Below are positions 1 through 13,224 of a DNA stretch of 64,000 nt, one piece after another; position 1 is the stretch's first letter, and every line of letters starts with the position of its first letter. The stretch comes from Vibrio rhodolitus (lineage in GTDB: Bacteria; Pseudomonadota; Gammaproteobacteria; Enterobacterales; Vibrionaceae), in NCBI RefSeq assembly GCF_003350325.1, contig NZ_QLYZ01000010.1:92131-156130 (forward strand), read 5' to 3'. The notes under the pieces were generated by a model. It did no database searches, was not told the origin of the DNA, and was given only the letters and a program-made list of their open reading frames with translations. A program made the translations under genes and the position numbers.

Positions 1-1
1 A

Positions 2-2301
<2,300 letters not shown>

Positions 2302-2337
2302 TAACGGGCTGTCAAATTAGAGACACCACAAATAAGA

Positions 2338-2369
2338 TAGTGCGCTCTGGCTTAAGGGCGAGGGCGCTA
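2338..2369 (+). other. Intercistronic hairpin between hisC and hisB
   Basis: The gap between hisC and hisB contains an imperfect inverted repeat (TAGTGCGCTC paired with GAGGGCGCTA, with one mismatch and one wobble) around a 12-base loop. No T-run follows, so it is not a simple terminator. A role in mRNA processing or stability is inference only. Confidence 0.4.
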
Positions 2370-2388
2370 AATTGATAAGGATATTCCA

Positions 2389-3462
2389 GTGAGCAAGCAG
2401 CAAAAAATCTTGTTTATCGACCGTGACGGCACGTTGATCGTTGAACCACCAATCGACTTCCAAGTTGATCGCCTCGATAAGCTAAAACTTGAACCTTTCG
2501 TTATTCCAAGCTTACTTGCACTGCAAAATGCAGGTTACCGCCTAGTGATGGTGACGAACCAAGATGGTTTAGGCACCGACAGCTACCCACAAGCCGATTT
2601 TGACGCCCCACATGACATGATGATGGAGATCTTTTCCTCGCAAGGTGTGAAGTTCGACGATGTTTTGATCTGCCCGCACTTTGAAGAGGACAACTGCTCA
2701 TGTCGCAAGCCAAAGCTTGGCATGGTGAAAGAGTATCTCCAAAGTGGCAAGGTTGACTTCCAGCATTCAGTGGTGATTGGCGATCGCGCAACGGATCTGC
2801 AATTGGCAGAGAACATGGCGATTCGCGGCATTCAATATCATCCAGAAACCATGGGTTGGCAGCAAATCCTTAAAGATTTGACTGTTAACGCACGCATTGC
2901 GGAAGTGATTCGCACTACTAAAGAAACCGATATTAGAGTGCGCGTTAATTTGGATGAGCAAGGTGGCAACCAGATTTCAACAGGCTTAGGCTTCTTCGAC
3001 CACATGCTGGATCAGATTGCCACCCACGGTGGTTTCCAGATGATTTGCCAAGTGGAAGGTGACTTGCACATCGATGATCACCACACAGTCGAAGATACGG
3101 CGCTGGCACTTGGGCAAGCGCTTAAAGATGCGCTTGGTGACAAACGCGGTATCGGTCGATTTGGTTTTAGCTTGCCAATGGATGAGTGCCTGGCGCAGTG
3201 TGCGCTTGACTTGTCAGGTCGCCCGTACCTTAAGTTTGACGCCGAGTTTAGCCGCGAGCAGGTAGGTGATCTTTCGACTGAAATGGTGGTGCATTTCTTC
3301 CGTTCATTAACCGATACTCTCGCTTGTACGCTGCACTTATCGTCGTCTGGTGATAATGATCACCACATCATCGAAAGCTTATTTAAAGCTTTTGGTCGTA
3401 CATTACGCCAAGCCATCAAAGTGGAAGGTACAGAACTACCAAGCAGCAAAGGCGTGTTGTAG
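2389..3462 (+). CDS. hisB: Bifunctional histidinol-phosphatase / imidazoleglycerol-phosphate dehydratase
   Basis: The fused two-domain enzyme typical of enterobacteria and vibrios carries out steps 7 and 9 of histidine synthesis. Residues 1-165 are an HAD-type phosphatase, with nucleophile region FIDRDGTL (Asp11 and Asp13) and a zinc loop [15 protein letters not shown]. Residues about 168-357 are the dehydratase, with metal-binding histidine clusters HHTVED and DNDHHIIE. The start is GTG, with AAGGA about ten bases upstream. At 357 residues it matches the family. hisH follows after 8 bases. Confidence 0.97.
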   Translation: MSKQQKILFIDRDGTLIVEPPIDFQVDRLDKLKLEPFVIPSLLALQNAGYRLVMVTNQDGLGTDSYPQADFDAPHDMMMEIFSSQGVKFDDVLICPHFEEDNCSCRKPKLGMVKEYLQSGKVDFQHSVVIGDRATDLQLAENMAIRGIQYHPETMGWQQILKDLTVNARIAEVIRTTKETDIRVRVNLDEQGGNQISTGLGFFDHMLDQIATHGGFQMICQVEGDLHIDDHHTVEDTALALGQALKDALGDKRGIGRFGFSLPMDECLAQCALDLSGRPYLKFDAEFSREQVGDLSTEMVVHFFRSLTDTLACTLHLSSSGDNDHHIIESLFKAFGRTLRQAIKVEGTELPSSKGVL

Positions 3463-3470
3463 GAGGCACT

Positions 3471-4085
3471 ATGAAACAACAGAAAGTCGTCATTATTGAT
3501 ACCGGTTGTGCCAATGTATCCTCGGTTCGATTTGCCATTGAACGCTTGGGCTGTGAAGTTGAAATTTCCAAAGATCCTCAAGTGGTTTTGGCTGCTGATA
3601 AGCTGTTTCTACCCGGTGTAGGTACGGCGAGTGAGGCAATGAAAAACCTCGAAGAGCGCAATCTGATTAGTTTGGTTAAGCAGGTAGAAAAGCCGCTCCT
3701 TGGCATCTGTCTTGGTATGCAACTTTTAGGTAAATTCTCCCAAGAGAAAGGGCAGAAAGCGGACGCGCAAGTTGAGTGTTTAGGTTTGTGTGAGGGTGAA
3801 GTAAAGCTGATGCAAACCGGTGAGCTGCCATTACCACACATGGGCTGGAATACCGTCAAATCTCTACCGGAACATCCGTTATTTAAAGGTATTGAAGAAG
3901 GCGAGTATTTCTACTTTGTGCATAGCTTTGCCATGCCTGTTGGTGACTACACTATTGCGGAATGTAATTATGGTCAGCCGTTTAGCGCCGCGGTGCAAAG
4001 TGGTAACTATTATGGGGTGCAATTTCATCCTGAGCGTTCAAGCAGCGCGGGCTCAAAACTTATCGAGAATTTCTTAAATTTGTAG
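3471..4085 (+). CDS. hisH: Imidazole glycerol phosphate synthase, glutaminase subunit
   Basis: HisH hydrolyses glutamine and channels ammonia to HisF to make imidazole glycerol phosphate and AICAR. It is a class I glutamine amidotransferase of 204 residues. The nucleophile Cys80 lies in [10 protein letters not shown], and the His-Glu pair of the triad is in [15 protein letters not shown] precedes the ATG at good spacing. It lies between hisB and hisA in the standard operon order. Confidence 0.97.
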   Translation: MKQQKVVIIDTGCANVSSVRFAIERLGCEVEISKDPQVVLAADKLFLPGVGTASEAMKNLEERNLISLVKQVEKPLLGICLGMQLLGKFSQEKGQKADAQVECLGLCEGEVKLMQTGELPLPHMGWNTVKSLPEHPLFKGIEEGEYFYFVHSFAMPVGDYTIAECNYGQPFSAAVQSGNYYGVQFHPERSSSAGSKLIENFLNL

Positions 4086-5601
<1,516 letters not shown>

Positions 5602-5605
<4 letters not shown>

Positions 5606-6237
5606 GTTTTCAAGTGAGCGAGATTGCGGCACTAAGCGAGCGTATTGACTGGAATAAAGTGGATGGTCTATTACCCGTGATTGTGCAAGATTTCCAGTCA
5701 AGCCAAGTATTAATGATGGGTTACATGAACCAAGATGCGTTGGCAAAAACTGGTGAAACAGGGCATGTGACCTTTTATTCCCGTACCAAGCAGCGTCTTT
5801 GGACCAAAGGCGAAACTTCGGGCAATGTATTGAATTTAGTTAATGCTGCGCTTGATTGTGACAATGACACGTTATTGGTTAAAGTCAATCCAATCGGTCC
5901 GACTTGCCACACGGGTACTACAACCTGTTGGGATGGCGATAAGCAAGAAGAGTCGCAATTGGTTTGGCTTCATCAACTTGAACAGCTCTTGGCTGCTCGT
6001 AAAGATGCCGATCCCGAGTCATCCTACACCGCTAGTCTCTATGCCCGTGGTACCAAACGTATTTCGCAGAAAGTGGGCGAAGAGGGCGTTGAAGTCGCGC
6101 TTGCGGCAACGTCGGGTGACAAGGCGGAATTAGTCTGTGAATCGGCTGATCTCATTTACCACTTGTTTGTGCTGCTTCAAGACCAAGGTTTGTCGTTCAA
6201 TGATGTGATCAACAAGCTAAAAGAGCGCCACAAATAA
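5602..6237 (+). CDS. hisI: Bifunctional phosphoribosyl-AMP cyclohydrolase / phosphoribosyl-ATP pyrophosphatase
   Basis: HisIE carries out steps 2 and 3 of histidine synthesis. Residues 1 to about 115 are the cyclohydrolase, with zinc cysteines in [11 protein letters not shown]. Residues about 120-211 are the pyrophosphatase, an all-helical MazG-like fold with [15 protein letters not shown]. At 211 residues it has the usual length of the fused enzyme. It is the last his gene and is followed by a strong terminator. Confidence 0.97.
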
Positions 6238-6258
6238 GGCTACTTTAGCAAGAGACTG

Positions 6259-6291
6259 AAAGGGCTGCTTTGTTAAGGCAGCCCTTTTTTG
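6259..6291 (+). terminator. Rho-independent terminator of the his operon
   Basis: A GGGCTGC/GCAGCCC stem with an 8-base loop is followed by six T residues, starting about 22 bases after the hisI stop. Confidence 0.9.
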
Positions 6292-6310
6292 TTGGAACTA
6301 TTCTAGGCGG

Positions 6311-7516
6311 TTATATTTCAAATAAGAAATAGAAACCATAACCAACAATTAGTGCGGGAATCGCTGAATAGAAGGTGGCAACTAAAGCCGCTTTAGGAGC
6401 CAGCGCAATTGCGGGGAAAAGCGCGTCACCGTCATTTGAAATCGCATTCGCCAGCTGGGCTGATAGCGGCGCCGCGCCTGAGATATATAAGCTAGTAACC
6501 AGAATTTGTGGTCCACATCCAGGTAACAGACCGACTGCCAGCCCCATTAATGGCATGTAGACGCCCCAGCCAGAAAATAGCGCGGCAAGATCAATATGAC
6601 CAAAGAAGGTGGTCAACTCAAACGCCATAAAGGCAACGATCACCCAAGCGGTAACAAAATTGGTATCTTGCGCGGCTTTTTGTAATGGGTGCGAAGAGAC
6701 GCTTTTGGTATCTTCAGCCACTGTCGATTCATAGTCTTTGATTTCTTTGGTTAATGACCAAAGCAGCATGCTAACGATAATTAACGCTGCGCCGATCCAC
6801 TCTATGCCCATTTCAGGCAGATGGAACAGTTGGTTGATATCGACCTGAAACGATCCTAGTCCAGCAATGATAGTGGCTGGGACAATAAGCCATTTCCAAA
6901 AAGAACCTTGTAGGTTTATCGCTTTCTGTTCAAAAGCAGAATGAGCATTTTCGTTTTTACAGCAGCTATGAGGGAGTGCTTGCTTTAATTGCGGACGCAG
7001 AAAATCGTCCTGGTGAATCGCATTCACCGCCCAGCCTGATAGACAGCCAACCACAACGCCAACCGCCATAACTAGTACGCCAACATCCGGTTTACTAGCA
7101 AGGAGTAGAAAGGCTGCATCACCCATGGTTGCCGTCAGTACAGCAACCACCGCGCCAAAGCCCACTCTACCGCTTACGAATTGAGTTGTAACGATAATGG
7201 CTCCCCCGCAGCCAGGCAACGCGCCGAGCAATGCAGAAAAAACCACTTGATAGCTACGTGAGCTGTTGAACAACGCGACAACTTTGTTTTCTTTACTAAT
7301 GAATAGCGAAACATAGTGATACACAGCTAACGTAAAAGCGACGTAGCAAGAAACTGCCCAAAATGCATCCGATAGGGTATTAACGGTTACTTCTCGCGTA
7401 GCTTCATTGGCAACAAACGCTATCAAAAGGACTGGCAGAAACAAGCGCTTGTAGGTGAGATGAAACTGATGCAGCGAAAGAAAATGCGAAAACTTAGTGG
7501 TCAAAGTCGGGTTCAT
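6311..7516 (-). CDS. Putative 10-TM heavy-metal (manganese-type) permease
   Basis: A polytopic inner-membrane protein of about 401 residues resembling the ArsP_2 / 'putative manganese transporter' family. Two homologous halves are visible: LLGALPGCGGAIIVTTQFVSG near residue 100 and GLLPGCGPQILVTSLYISG near residue 340, each followed by a Gly-Asp-Ala segment. The central cytoplasmic loop holds a Cys/His cluster (HSCCKNENAH), a plausible metal site. I chose the ATG at 7516. The longer frame to 7561 would place the predicted -10 and a Fur-like site inside the gene. The substrate and direction of transport are not shown by the sequence. Confidence 0.75.
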   Translation of the reverse strand: MNPTLTTKFSHFLSLHQFHLTYKRLFLPVLLIAFVANEATREVTVNTLSDAFWAVSCYVAFTLAVYHYVSLFISKENKVVALFNSSRSYQVVFSALLGALPGCGGAIIVTTQFVSGRVGFGAVVAVLTATMGDAAFLLLASKPDVGVLVMAVGVVVGCLSGWAVNAIHQDDFLRPQLKQALPHSCCKNENAHSAFEQKAINLQGSFWKWLIVPATIIAGLGSFQVDINQLFHLPEMGIEWIGAALIIVSMLLWSLTKEIKDYESTVAEDTKSVSSHPLQKAAQDTNFVTAWVIVAFMAFELTTFFGHIDLAALFSGWGVYMPLMGLAVGLLPGCGPQILVTSLYISGAAPLSAQLANAISNDGDALFPAIALAPKAALVATFYSAIPALIVGYGFYFLFEI

Positions 7517-7531
7517 AGCAAGGTGCCCAAT

Positions 7532-7578
7532 AAAAACGATTCTCATTACCAATATATGCAAATGAGAATTATTTGCAA
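7532..7578 (-). promoter_or_regulatory. Promoter with two Fur-like boxes upstream of the metal permease
   Basis: On the - strand a -35 TTGCAA (7573-7578) and -10 TATATT (7551-7556) are 16 bases apart. One 19-base Fur-like box at 7558-7576 (GCAAAT...ATTTGC ends) fills the spacer; a second lies just downstream at 7532-7550. By eye each matches the 19-base Fur consensus at 13 positions. Whether Fur or another metal regulator binds is inference. Confidence 0.6.
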
Positions 7579-7744
7579 CTTAAATTTCCCGTTACGCTTT
7601 CTTTTTATGAGCGAGGGCTGAAACCGATGACAAATTGCAAAAATCAGGTAAAGTATCGGCTTTCGTAAGTAATTGCCTAGAAATCCATGGTTACGTGGAA
7701 AAAACATAATTTAGGCAAGTGGTAAGACTTAAATAGGAAGAGCA

Positions 7745-8650
7745 ATGATTCTAGTTGTAGGTCACAAGAACCCTGATAGTGATAGTATCTGTAGTGCAAT
7801 CGTAGCAACTGAGCTACTGAAAGCGCGTGGCAATGAAGCAATGCCAATTCGCCAAGGCGAGATCAACCGCGAAACTCAACACATTCTAGAAGTAGCTGGC
7901 GCTGAAACTCCAGAACTACGTACTTCTGTTGCTGGCGAGCAAATCTGGTTAGTTGACTACTCAGATCTAGCACAAGCACCAGACGATGTGGCTGAAGCAG
8001 AAATCCTAGGTATCGTTGACCACCACCGTCTAGGTGACGTGATGACAGTGAACCCAATGGAAGCTTGGATCTGGCCTGTAGGTTGTACAAACACTGTACT
8101 GTTCAACATGTTCAAGATTGAAGGTCACACCATCACTCCGCAAATCGCTAAACTTATGATGTCAGCAGTCCTTTCTGACACAGTAGGTTTTGCATCACCA
8201 ACTTGTACACAAAAAGACAAAGATGCAGTAGCTGAGCTAGCTGCAATTGCGGATGTACAAGATGTTGACGCTTTCATCAAAGATCTACTGATTGCTAAGA
8301 CAGACATCGAAGGTCTATCTGCTGCTGAACTTGTTGAAAAAGACCTTAAAGGTTACCCATTCAACGGTCGTGATGTAGTTGTGGGTCAAGTTGAGCTTGC
8401 AACTCTAGAGCAAGTTGATGGTATGATTGAAGCGCTAGAAGCTGACCTAGAGCGCCGCTGTGCTGAAGAAGGTCTAGCATTCGCAGCTGTAATGCTAACT
8501 GACATCACAACAGCGCAAACTCGTCTTCTTTACAAAGGTGAGTGGGCTGAGAAACTAGTTAAGCATGAGAAAGATGGCATGCTAATGATGGAAAACACGC
8601 TAAGCCGTAAGAAGCAAGGCTGGCCATGGCTACAAACTGAACTAGCATAA
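7745..8650 (+). CDS. ppaC: Manganese-dependent inorganic pyrophosphatase (family II)
   Basis: A cytosolic enzyme that hydrolyses pyrophosphate to phosphate, pulling biosynthetic reactions forward. It is a DHH-family phosphoesterase of 301 residues. Metal ligands are visible in GHKNPDSDS near the N terminus and in the DHH motif of VDHHRLGD near residue 98. The C-terminal substrate motif SRKKQ is near residue 288. AGGAAG precedes the ATG. Codon use is strongly biased, as in highly expressed genes. It is transcribed alone and ends in a strong terminator. Confidence 0.95.
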   Translation: MILVVGHKNPDSDSICSAIVATELLKARGNEAMPIRQGEINRETQHILEVAGAETPELRTSVAGEQIWLVDYSDLAQAPDDVAEAEILGIVDHHRLGDVMTVNPMEAWIWPVGCTNTVLFNMFKIEGHTITPQIAKLMMSAVLSDTVGFASPTCTQKDKDAVAELAAIADVQDVDAFIKDLLIAKTDIEGLSAAELVEKDLKGYPFNGRDVVVGQVELATLEQVDGMIEALEADLERRCAEEGLAFAAVMLTDITTAQTRLLYKGEWAEKLVKHEKDGMLMMENTLSRKKQGWPWLQTELA

Positions 8651-8673
8651 GTTGCTGGTTTAGCCTTTTGAAT

Positions 8674-8702
8674 AAAAAACCACTCTTGCGAGTGGTTTTT
8701 TT
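8674..8702 (+). terminator. Rho-independent terminator of ppaC
   Basis: AAAACCACTC pairs with GAGTGGTTTT around a TTGC loop, followed by further T residues. The A-rich left arm could let it also serve the gene on the opposite strand. Confidence 0.88.
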
Positions 8703-8752
8703 GTCTTAACTATCGGTAGCAATAAATAGCAGTAGCAATAAATTCTAGCGAA

Positions 8753-9376
8753 TTACTTATCTTTATTCTCTGCGCTATTTTTTATACTCTCGACCTTTTC
8801 TTCCGCTGCTTTTTTCGCTTGTTCTGCTTTTTCTTCTGCAACCTGCTTTGCTTGTTCTGCCTTTTCTTTAGCGAGCTCTGCGCCTTTATTTGAGTAGTGT
8901 GAAAGCAAAATTTCTAGGTTCTCAAAGCGAGGGTGGATTTTATAACTAACAAAAATAAACAGGTTTAATAAGATAAATCCAAGCAGCAACACAACAGCGC
9001 CGTAACTTAACGTTGAAATGGCAGCTTCAATAGCAGACCCAACACCTCTACTGCTGCCGAACATATTAACGAGTTCATAGAGCTCTTTTACTGCTGAATA
9101 TAGTTGGTAGTAAAGATAGGCTAAAGTAAGAACCGCTAGACCTTTAGCAAGTAATTTTGGTAAGCCTGTAAAACATGCCGCAGCACCGGCTGCCATGAGT
9201 AACACCACAGAAAACCCGTAATAATCGATGCCCGTGGTGGATTGGGCGCTGCCAAATATTTTAATTGTGATAATGGGTAGAAATGAACCAATAACGATAA
9301 GACCGAAGGCTAATGTGCCAATCTTATTTAGAAATTTAGGCGCTGCCTGTTGAACTGACGCTTGACTAGTATCCAC
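8753..9376 (-). CDS. Small membrane protein with a charged Ala/Lys/Glu coiled-coil tail
   Basis: I do not recognise a named family. The protein (207 residues from this start) has a short polar N terminus, about four hydrophobic segments between residues 15 and 145, then a cytosolic tail of repeated AEEKAEQAKK-like heptads ending in charged residues, which predicts a helical coiled coil. The GTG at 9376 is preferred because AAGGAGAG lies seven bases upstream; the longer TTG start at 9400 would put this site inside the gene. It stands alone between ppaC and the symporter. Confidence 0.65.
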   Translation of the reverse strand: MDTSQASVQQAAPKFLNKIGTLAFGLIVIGSFLPIITIKIFGSAQSTTGIDYYGFSVVLLMAAGAAACFTGLPKLLAKGLAVLTLAYLYYQLYSAVKELYELVNMFGSSRGVGSAIEAAISTLSYGAVVLLLGFILLNLFIFVSYKIHPRFENLEILLSHYSNKGAELAKEKAEQAKQVAEEKAEQAKKAAEEKVESIKNSAENKDK

Positions 9377-9544
9377 TGGTGACTCTCCTTGTTTGATCAA
9401 TATAACGCTTCATGCGAGTGGTTTTGCATATTGTAATACATGTAACTGATTGTAAATATGTATTAGTGTGACAGATTTCGCAGCAATCAGTTTGTATTTA
9501 CCATATTGCTTATTAATGACATCACAAGCTAAATCCTAAAACTA

Positions 9545-9578
9545 AAAAATCGCTCACCACCTGAGTGGGAGCGATTTT
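9545..9578 (-). terminator. Terminator downstream of the symporter gene
   Basis: An AAAATCGCTC/GAGCGATTTT stem with an additional CCAC/GTGG inner stem has a T-run on the - strand side, about 50 bases after the stop of the gene ending at 9631. Confidence 0.8.
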
Positions 9579-9630
9579 AATTAAGCTTTCAATTTACTTG
9601 CTGTTTTAGGAACAAGGAGTAGGAGTGTAG

Positions 9631-10890
9631 CTACGCTTGTTGTTTTTCTAATTCCGCTTGTGCGGCTTCTTCTTCAATCAGCGCATCAACAATTACGGCA
9701 CAAGCTGCATCACCCGTGATGTTGAGGGCTGTGCGGATCATGTCAAAGATACGGTCCAATGCGAATAGCAGTGGTAGACCTTCGATTGGAATGCCTGCGG
9801 CAAGCAGTACTGCAACCACAAGGAATGATGGTCCCGGAACACCCGCTTGACCAACCGCACCTAAAGTTGAAGTAACAATAATCGCGATGTATGCACCCAT
9901 ACCAAGTTCAATGTTAAACAGTTGGGCGAAGAAGATTGCTACCAAACCGTAGTAGATCGCGTTACCAGACATGTTGATTGTTGCGCCAAGTGGCAGAACA
10001 AATGATGCTGTTGAGTTGCGCACTTTTAGCTCGTGCTCAACAGTATCCATAGTCACAGGTAGTGTCGCCATGGATGAGGCGGTAGAGAGAGCAACTGCCT
10101 GAGGCTTTTTCATTGCACTGATAAACTGTTTGGCTGATGTCTTAGTAAACAGGTGGATCATTGCAGGGTAAACGACAAAGCCAAAGATCAGGATGGCTGC
10201 GACGTATACAACAAAGAGTTTAAATACCACCATTAGCGCGCCAAAACCAAAGGTACCTACTGCTTCTGCCATGAGACCGAAGACACCAATAGGCGCGATA
10301 ACCATAACCTTGTTGATCATCCAAACCATGCTATCAACAATGGTATTTACGCCATTGATAATCGGTGTACGGCGTTCTTTGTCTTGGCGAGAAAGTGCGA
10401 TACCGAAAAATAGACAGAACACCAAGATTTGTAGAATATTCGCTTCGTTTAGGGATTGGAAAACGTTGGTTGGGATCATACCGGTAACGGTCGCCCAGAA
10501 AGTAGGAAGTTCCCCTTTAGCAGCGTATTCAGATGAGAACATGCCTTCCACGCTCGACAGGTCAATGCCGATACCTGGTTGGAAAACCACGCCCATCACG
10601 ATAGCCAGTGCCACCGCCAGAGCTGAAGTTAGACCAAAGTAACCTAGCGTTACTGCACCAACTTTACCTGCAGCATGGCTATTGCCTAAGCCCGCGGAAC
10701 CAGAAATAAGTGCGACTGCGACTAGTGGAATCACTAGCATTTTGATTAGATTAATAAAAATTGCGCCAAGTGGAGCAAACATTGCAGCATCTTGACCCAT
10801 CATGGCACCAACGGCAGTACCGACGATCATTGCAATGACAACTTGAACACCTATGTTGCTTAGCAAACCTTTTTTCTCTAACACTTCCAT
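9631..10890 (-). CDS. Sodium/proton-coupled dicarboxylate or amino-acid symporter (DAACS family)
   Basis: An inner-membrane elevator-type transporter related to GltP, GltT and DctA. Family features are the serine-rich hairpin loop (ALSTASSMATLPVT), the NMSGNAIYYG segment of TM7, the second re-entrant hairpin GAVGQAGVPGPSFLVV and the TM8 block DRIFDMIRTALNITGDA with the substrate-binding Asp. I prefer the ATG at 10890; the open frame extends to a GTG at 10932, which has no clear ribosome site. The exact substrate cannot be read. Confidence 0.88.
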   Translation of the reverse strand: MEVLEKKGLLSNIGVQVVIAMIVGTAVGAMMGQDAAMFAPLGAIFINLIKMLVIPLVAVALISGSAGLGNSHAAGKVGAVTLGYFGLTSALAVALAIVMGVVFQPGIGIDLSSVEGMFSSEYAAKGELPTFWATVTGMIPTNVFQSLNEANILQILVFCLFFGIALSRQDKERRTPIINGVNTIVDSMVWMINKVMVIAPIGVFGLMAEAVGTFGFGALMVVFKLFVVYVAAILIFGFVVYPAMIHLFTKTSAKQFISAMKKPQAVALSTASSMATLPVTMDTVEHELKVRNSTASFVLPLGATINMSGNAIYYGLVAIFFAQLFNIELGMGAYIAIIVTSTLGAVGQAGVPGPSFLVVAVLLAAGIPIEGLPLLFALDRIFDMIRTALNITGDAACAVIVDALIEEEAAQAELEKQQA

Positions 10891-11163
10891 AACCTCTGTG
10901 CTAATAAATGATAAATCCCCAATATTAACCACTGCACATATTGTGGTAGGTAGCTAATAATGTCGGCTAAGTTTGTACACTTATTGTTTACATTTGGCAA
11001 CAAAGAAAATTATAAATCCATCATTACTAGTGACAGTTTAATGACAAATTTATTGGCTAAATTGAGGGGTAACGTTTGCTCTGGTGGTGATTTATTGGAT
11101 ATTTCGCAAATGGATGGATTTATATAAACGTGATCAATGTAACAATGTTGCAAGTGTTAAACT

Positions 11164-11196
11164 AAAACGGCTCGAGAGAGTTAACTCCCGAGCCGC
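11164..11196 (-). terminator. Terminator of the trp operon
   Basis: CGGCTCG pairs with CGAGCCG across a short internal inverted repeat (GAGAGTTAACTC). Read on the - strand it ends in GTTTTAGTTT. It lies about 20 bases past the trpA stop. Confidence 0.8.
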
Positions 11197-11215
11197 AAAT
11201 CAGCTTATCTAAACG

Positions 11216-12022
11216 TTACTTTTGTGTTGCTGCTTTCATCGCAGTAACAAAGTTACCTAGTGCTTCGAGCATAAGCTCTGGTTGAGGGTGGTTATTCTCA
11301 ATGATTTTAACCACAGCCGATCCTGAAATTGCGCCTGCCGCGCCAGCTTCAAGCGCTTGTTTCACTTGCTCAGGTTCTGAAATGCCAAAGCCAAGTAGAG
11401 CAGGCGGCGCATCAAATTTATTCAGGCGCTCTAGCATATCGCTTACTGGCATATTGGCTTTGGTTTCAGCGCCAGTTACCCCCGCACGTGACAGTAGGTA
11501 AGTGTAGCCGCTGCCTAACTCTGCTACAGATTGAAGCGTCTCGTCGCTGGCGGTTGGTGGCGCAATAAAGATTGGGTGAATACCAAACTCGTTAGCGGCT
11601 GCCACAAACTCAGCGCTTTCATTGGTCGGAACATCGGCAATCAGCACCGAATCAACACCAGCTTCTGCACAGCGTTGATAAAAGTCTTCTATACCGCGTG
11701 AAAACACCAAGTTGGCATACATCAACAGACCAATCGGTAACTCTGGAAACTCAGCACGGATTTTACTGATCAGCTCAAAGCAAATTGCCGGTGTTGCGCC
11801 TGCATCCAACGCGCGAATGTTAGCGCCTTGAATGGTTGGACCATCTGCCAGCGGGTCGGAGAATGGCATGCCTAACTCAAGTGCGTCAGCACCAGATTTT
11901 GCTAACGTGCGCATGATTTCTAGCGAGTGTTCAGGGCTAGGATCGCAGATGGTAACGAACGGGACAAATGCGCCTTGGTTTTTCTCTGCAAGGCGAGCAA
12001 ACATTGATTGATAACGGTCCAT
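11216..12022 (-). CDS. trpA: Tryptophan synthase alpha chain
   Basis: The alpha subunit cleaves indole-3-glycerol phosphate to indole and glyceraldehyde 3-phosphate; indole tunnels to TrpB. It is a TIM barrel of 268 residues. The catalytic Glu is in [17 protein letters not shown], the catalytic Asp in [11 protein letters not shown], and the phosphate site in LLGFGISEP. The start codon overlaps the trpB stop (TAATG), so translation is coupled. It is the last gene of the operon. Confidence 0.97.
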   Translation of the reverse strand: MDRYQSMFARLAEKNQGAFVPFVTICDPSPEHSLEIMRTLAKSGADALELGMPFSDPLADGPTIQGANIRALDAGATPAICFELISKIRAEFPELPIGLLMYANLVFSRGIEDFYQRCAEAGVDSVLIADVPTNESAEFVAAANEFGIHPIFIAPPTASDETLQSVAELGSGYTYLLSRAGVTGAETKANMPVSDMLERLNKFDAPPALLGFGISEPEQVKQALEAGAAGAISGSAVVKIIENNHPQPELMLEALGNFVTAMKAATQK

Positions 12023-13212
12023 TACATCACTCCTTTTTCTTCTAGGAGGGCGTGGACAGTAAAGATGTCTTTGTCACCACGACCCGATAGGTTTACCACC
12101 AGTAGTTGTTCTTGTTCTGGGTTTTCACGTGCCATGCGCAGTGCATGAGCCAGTGCGTGAGAGGATTCTAGCGCTGGAATGATCCCTTCGCTACGCGCAA
12201 GTTCTTGGAAAGCTTCTAGCGCTTCGTCATCGGTGACGTTGTCATACTCAGCACGTCCAATCGCATTTAAGTGCGCGTGTTGTGGTCCCACTGACGGAAA
12301 GTCTAGACCAGCTGACACTGAGTAAGACTCTTCAACTTGACCGTTGGCATCTTGCATCAGTGGCGCTTTCATGCCAAAGAAAATACCGGTTTTGCCATGT
12401 TTTAGCGGTGCACCATGTTGGTCAGTATCAATGCCTTTACCTGCAGGTTCGACGCCAATTAGACGCACACTTTCTTCTTCAATGAAGTCGGCAAACATAC
12501 CAATAGCGTTAGAGCCACCACCCACACAGGCAATGACTGCATCAGGCAGGCGACCTTCACGGGCTAAAATCTGGTTTTTGGTCTCTTCACCAATCATGCG
12601 CTGGAAGTCACGCACAATCGTTGGGAATGGGTGAGGACCCGCCGCTGTACCTAGCAAGTAGTGCGCGGTTTCGTAGCTGCCAGACCAGTCGCGTAGCGCT
12701 TCATTACAGGCATCTTTTAGTGTGGCTGAACCTGAATGCACCGGGATCACTTCTGCGCCCATTAGTTTCATGCGAAATACGTTCGGGCTTTGACGCTCAA
12801 CGTCTTTCGCGCCCATGTAAACGCGGCATTTTAGTCCGAGTAGCGCACAGGCGAGGGCAGTCGCCACACCGTGTTGACCCGCACCTGTTTCAGCGATGAT
12901 TTCATGTTTACCCATGCGTTTTGCCAGCAACGCTTGACCAAGTACTTGGTTGGTCTTGTGTGCGCCGCCGTGCAGCAAATCTTCACGCTTTAGATACAGT
13001 TTGGTTTTGGTGCCTTTGGTCAGGTTACGAGTCAGCGTTAACGCTGTTGGGCGACCCGCATACTCTTGCAGCAGTGACATAAACTCGCTGCGAAACGCAG
13101 GATCTTCTTGTGCATCAATAAACGCTTGCTCTAGTTGCTCTAGCGCAGGCACTAGAATTTGCGGAACGTATTGACCGCCGTATTCGCCGAAATAGGCATT
13201 TAACATCGCCAT
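12022..13212 (-). CDS. trpB: Tryptophan synthase beta chain
   Basis: A PLP enzyme that condenses indole with serine to make tryptophan. The PLP lysine lies in [12 protein letters not shown], the catalytic Glu in [11 protein letters not shown], and the phosphate-binding glycine run in [12 protein letters not shown] (written [10 protein letters not shown] here). Its 396 residues match the family. AAGGAAG lies upstream of the first ATG; a second ATG two codons later is possible. It is 12 bases from trpCF. Confidence 0.97.
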   Translation of the reverse strand: MAMLNAYFGEYGGQYVPQILVPALEQLEQAFIDAQEDPAFRSEFMSLLQEYAGRPTALTLTRNLTKGTKTKLYLKREDLLHGGAHKTNQVLGQALLAKRMGKHEIIAETGAGQHGVATALACALLGLKCRVYMGAKDVERQSPNVFRMKLMGAEVIPVHSGSATLKDACNEALRDWSGSYETAHYLLGTAAGPHPFPTIVRDFQRMIGEETKNQILAREGRLPDAVIACVGGGSNAIGMFADFIEEESVRLIGVEPAGKGIDTDQHGAPLKHGKTGIFFGMKAPLMQDANGQVEESYSVSAGLDFPSVGPQHAHLNAIGRAEYDNVTDDEALEAFQELARSEGIIPALESSHALAHALRMARENPEQEQLLVVNLSGRGDKDIFTVHALLEEKGVM

Positions 13213-13224
13213 TGCTTGTCTTCC

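Noticed and set aside
10193..10642. 149-residue frame on the + strand inside the symporter gene
   Set aside because: It is antisense to a clear DAACS transporter, has no ribosome site and its sequence has no motif; it is a frame shadow.
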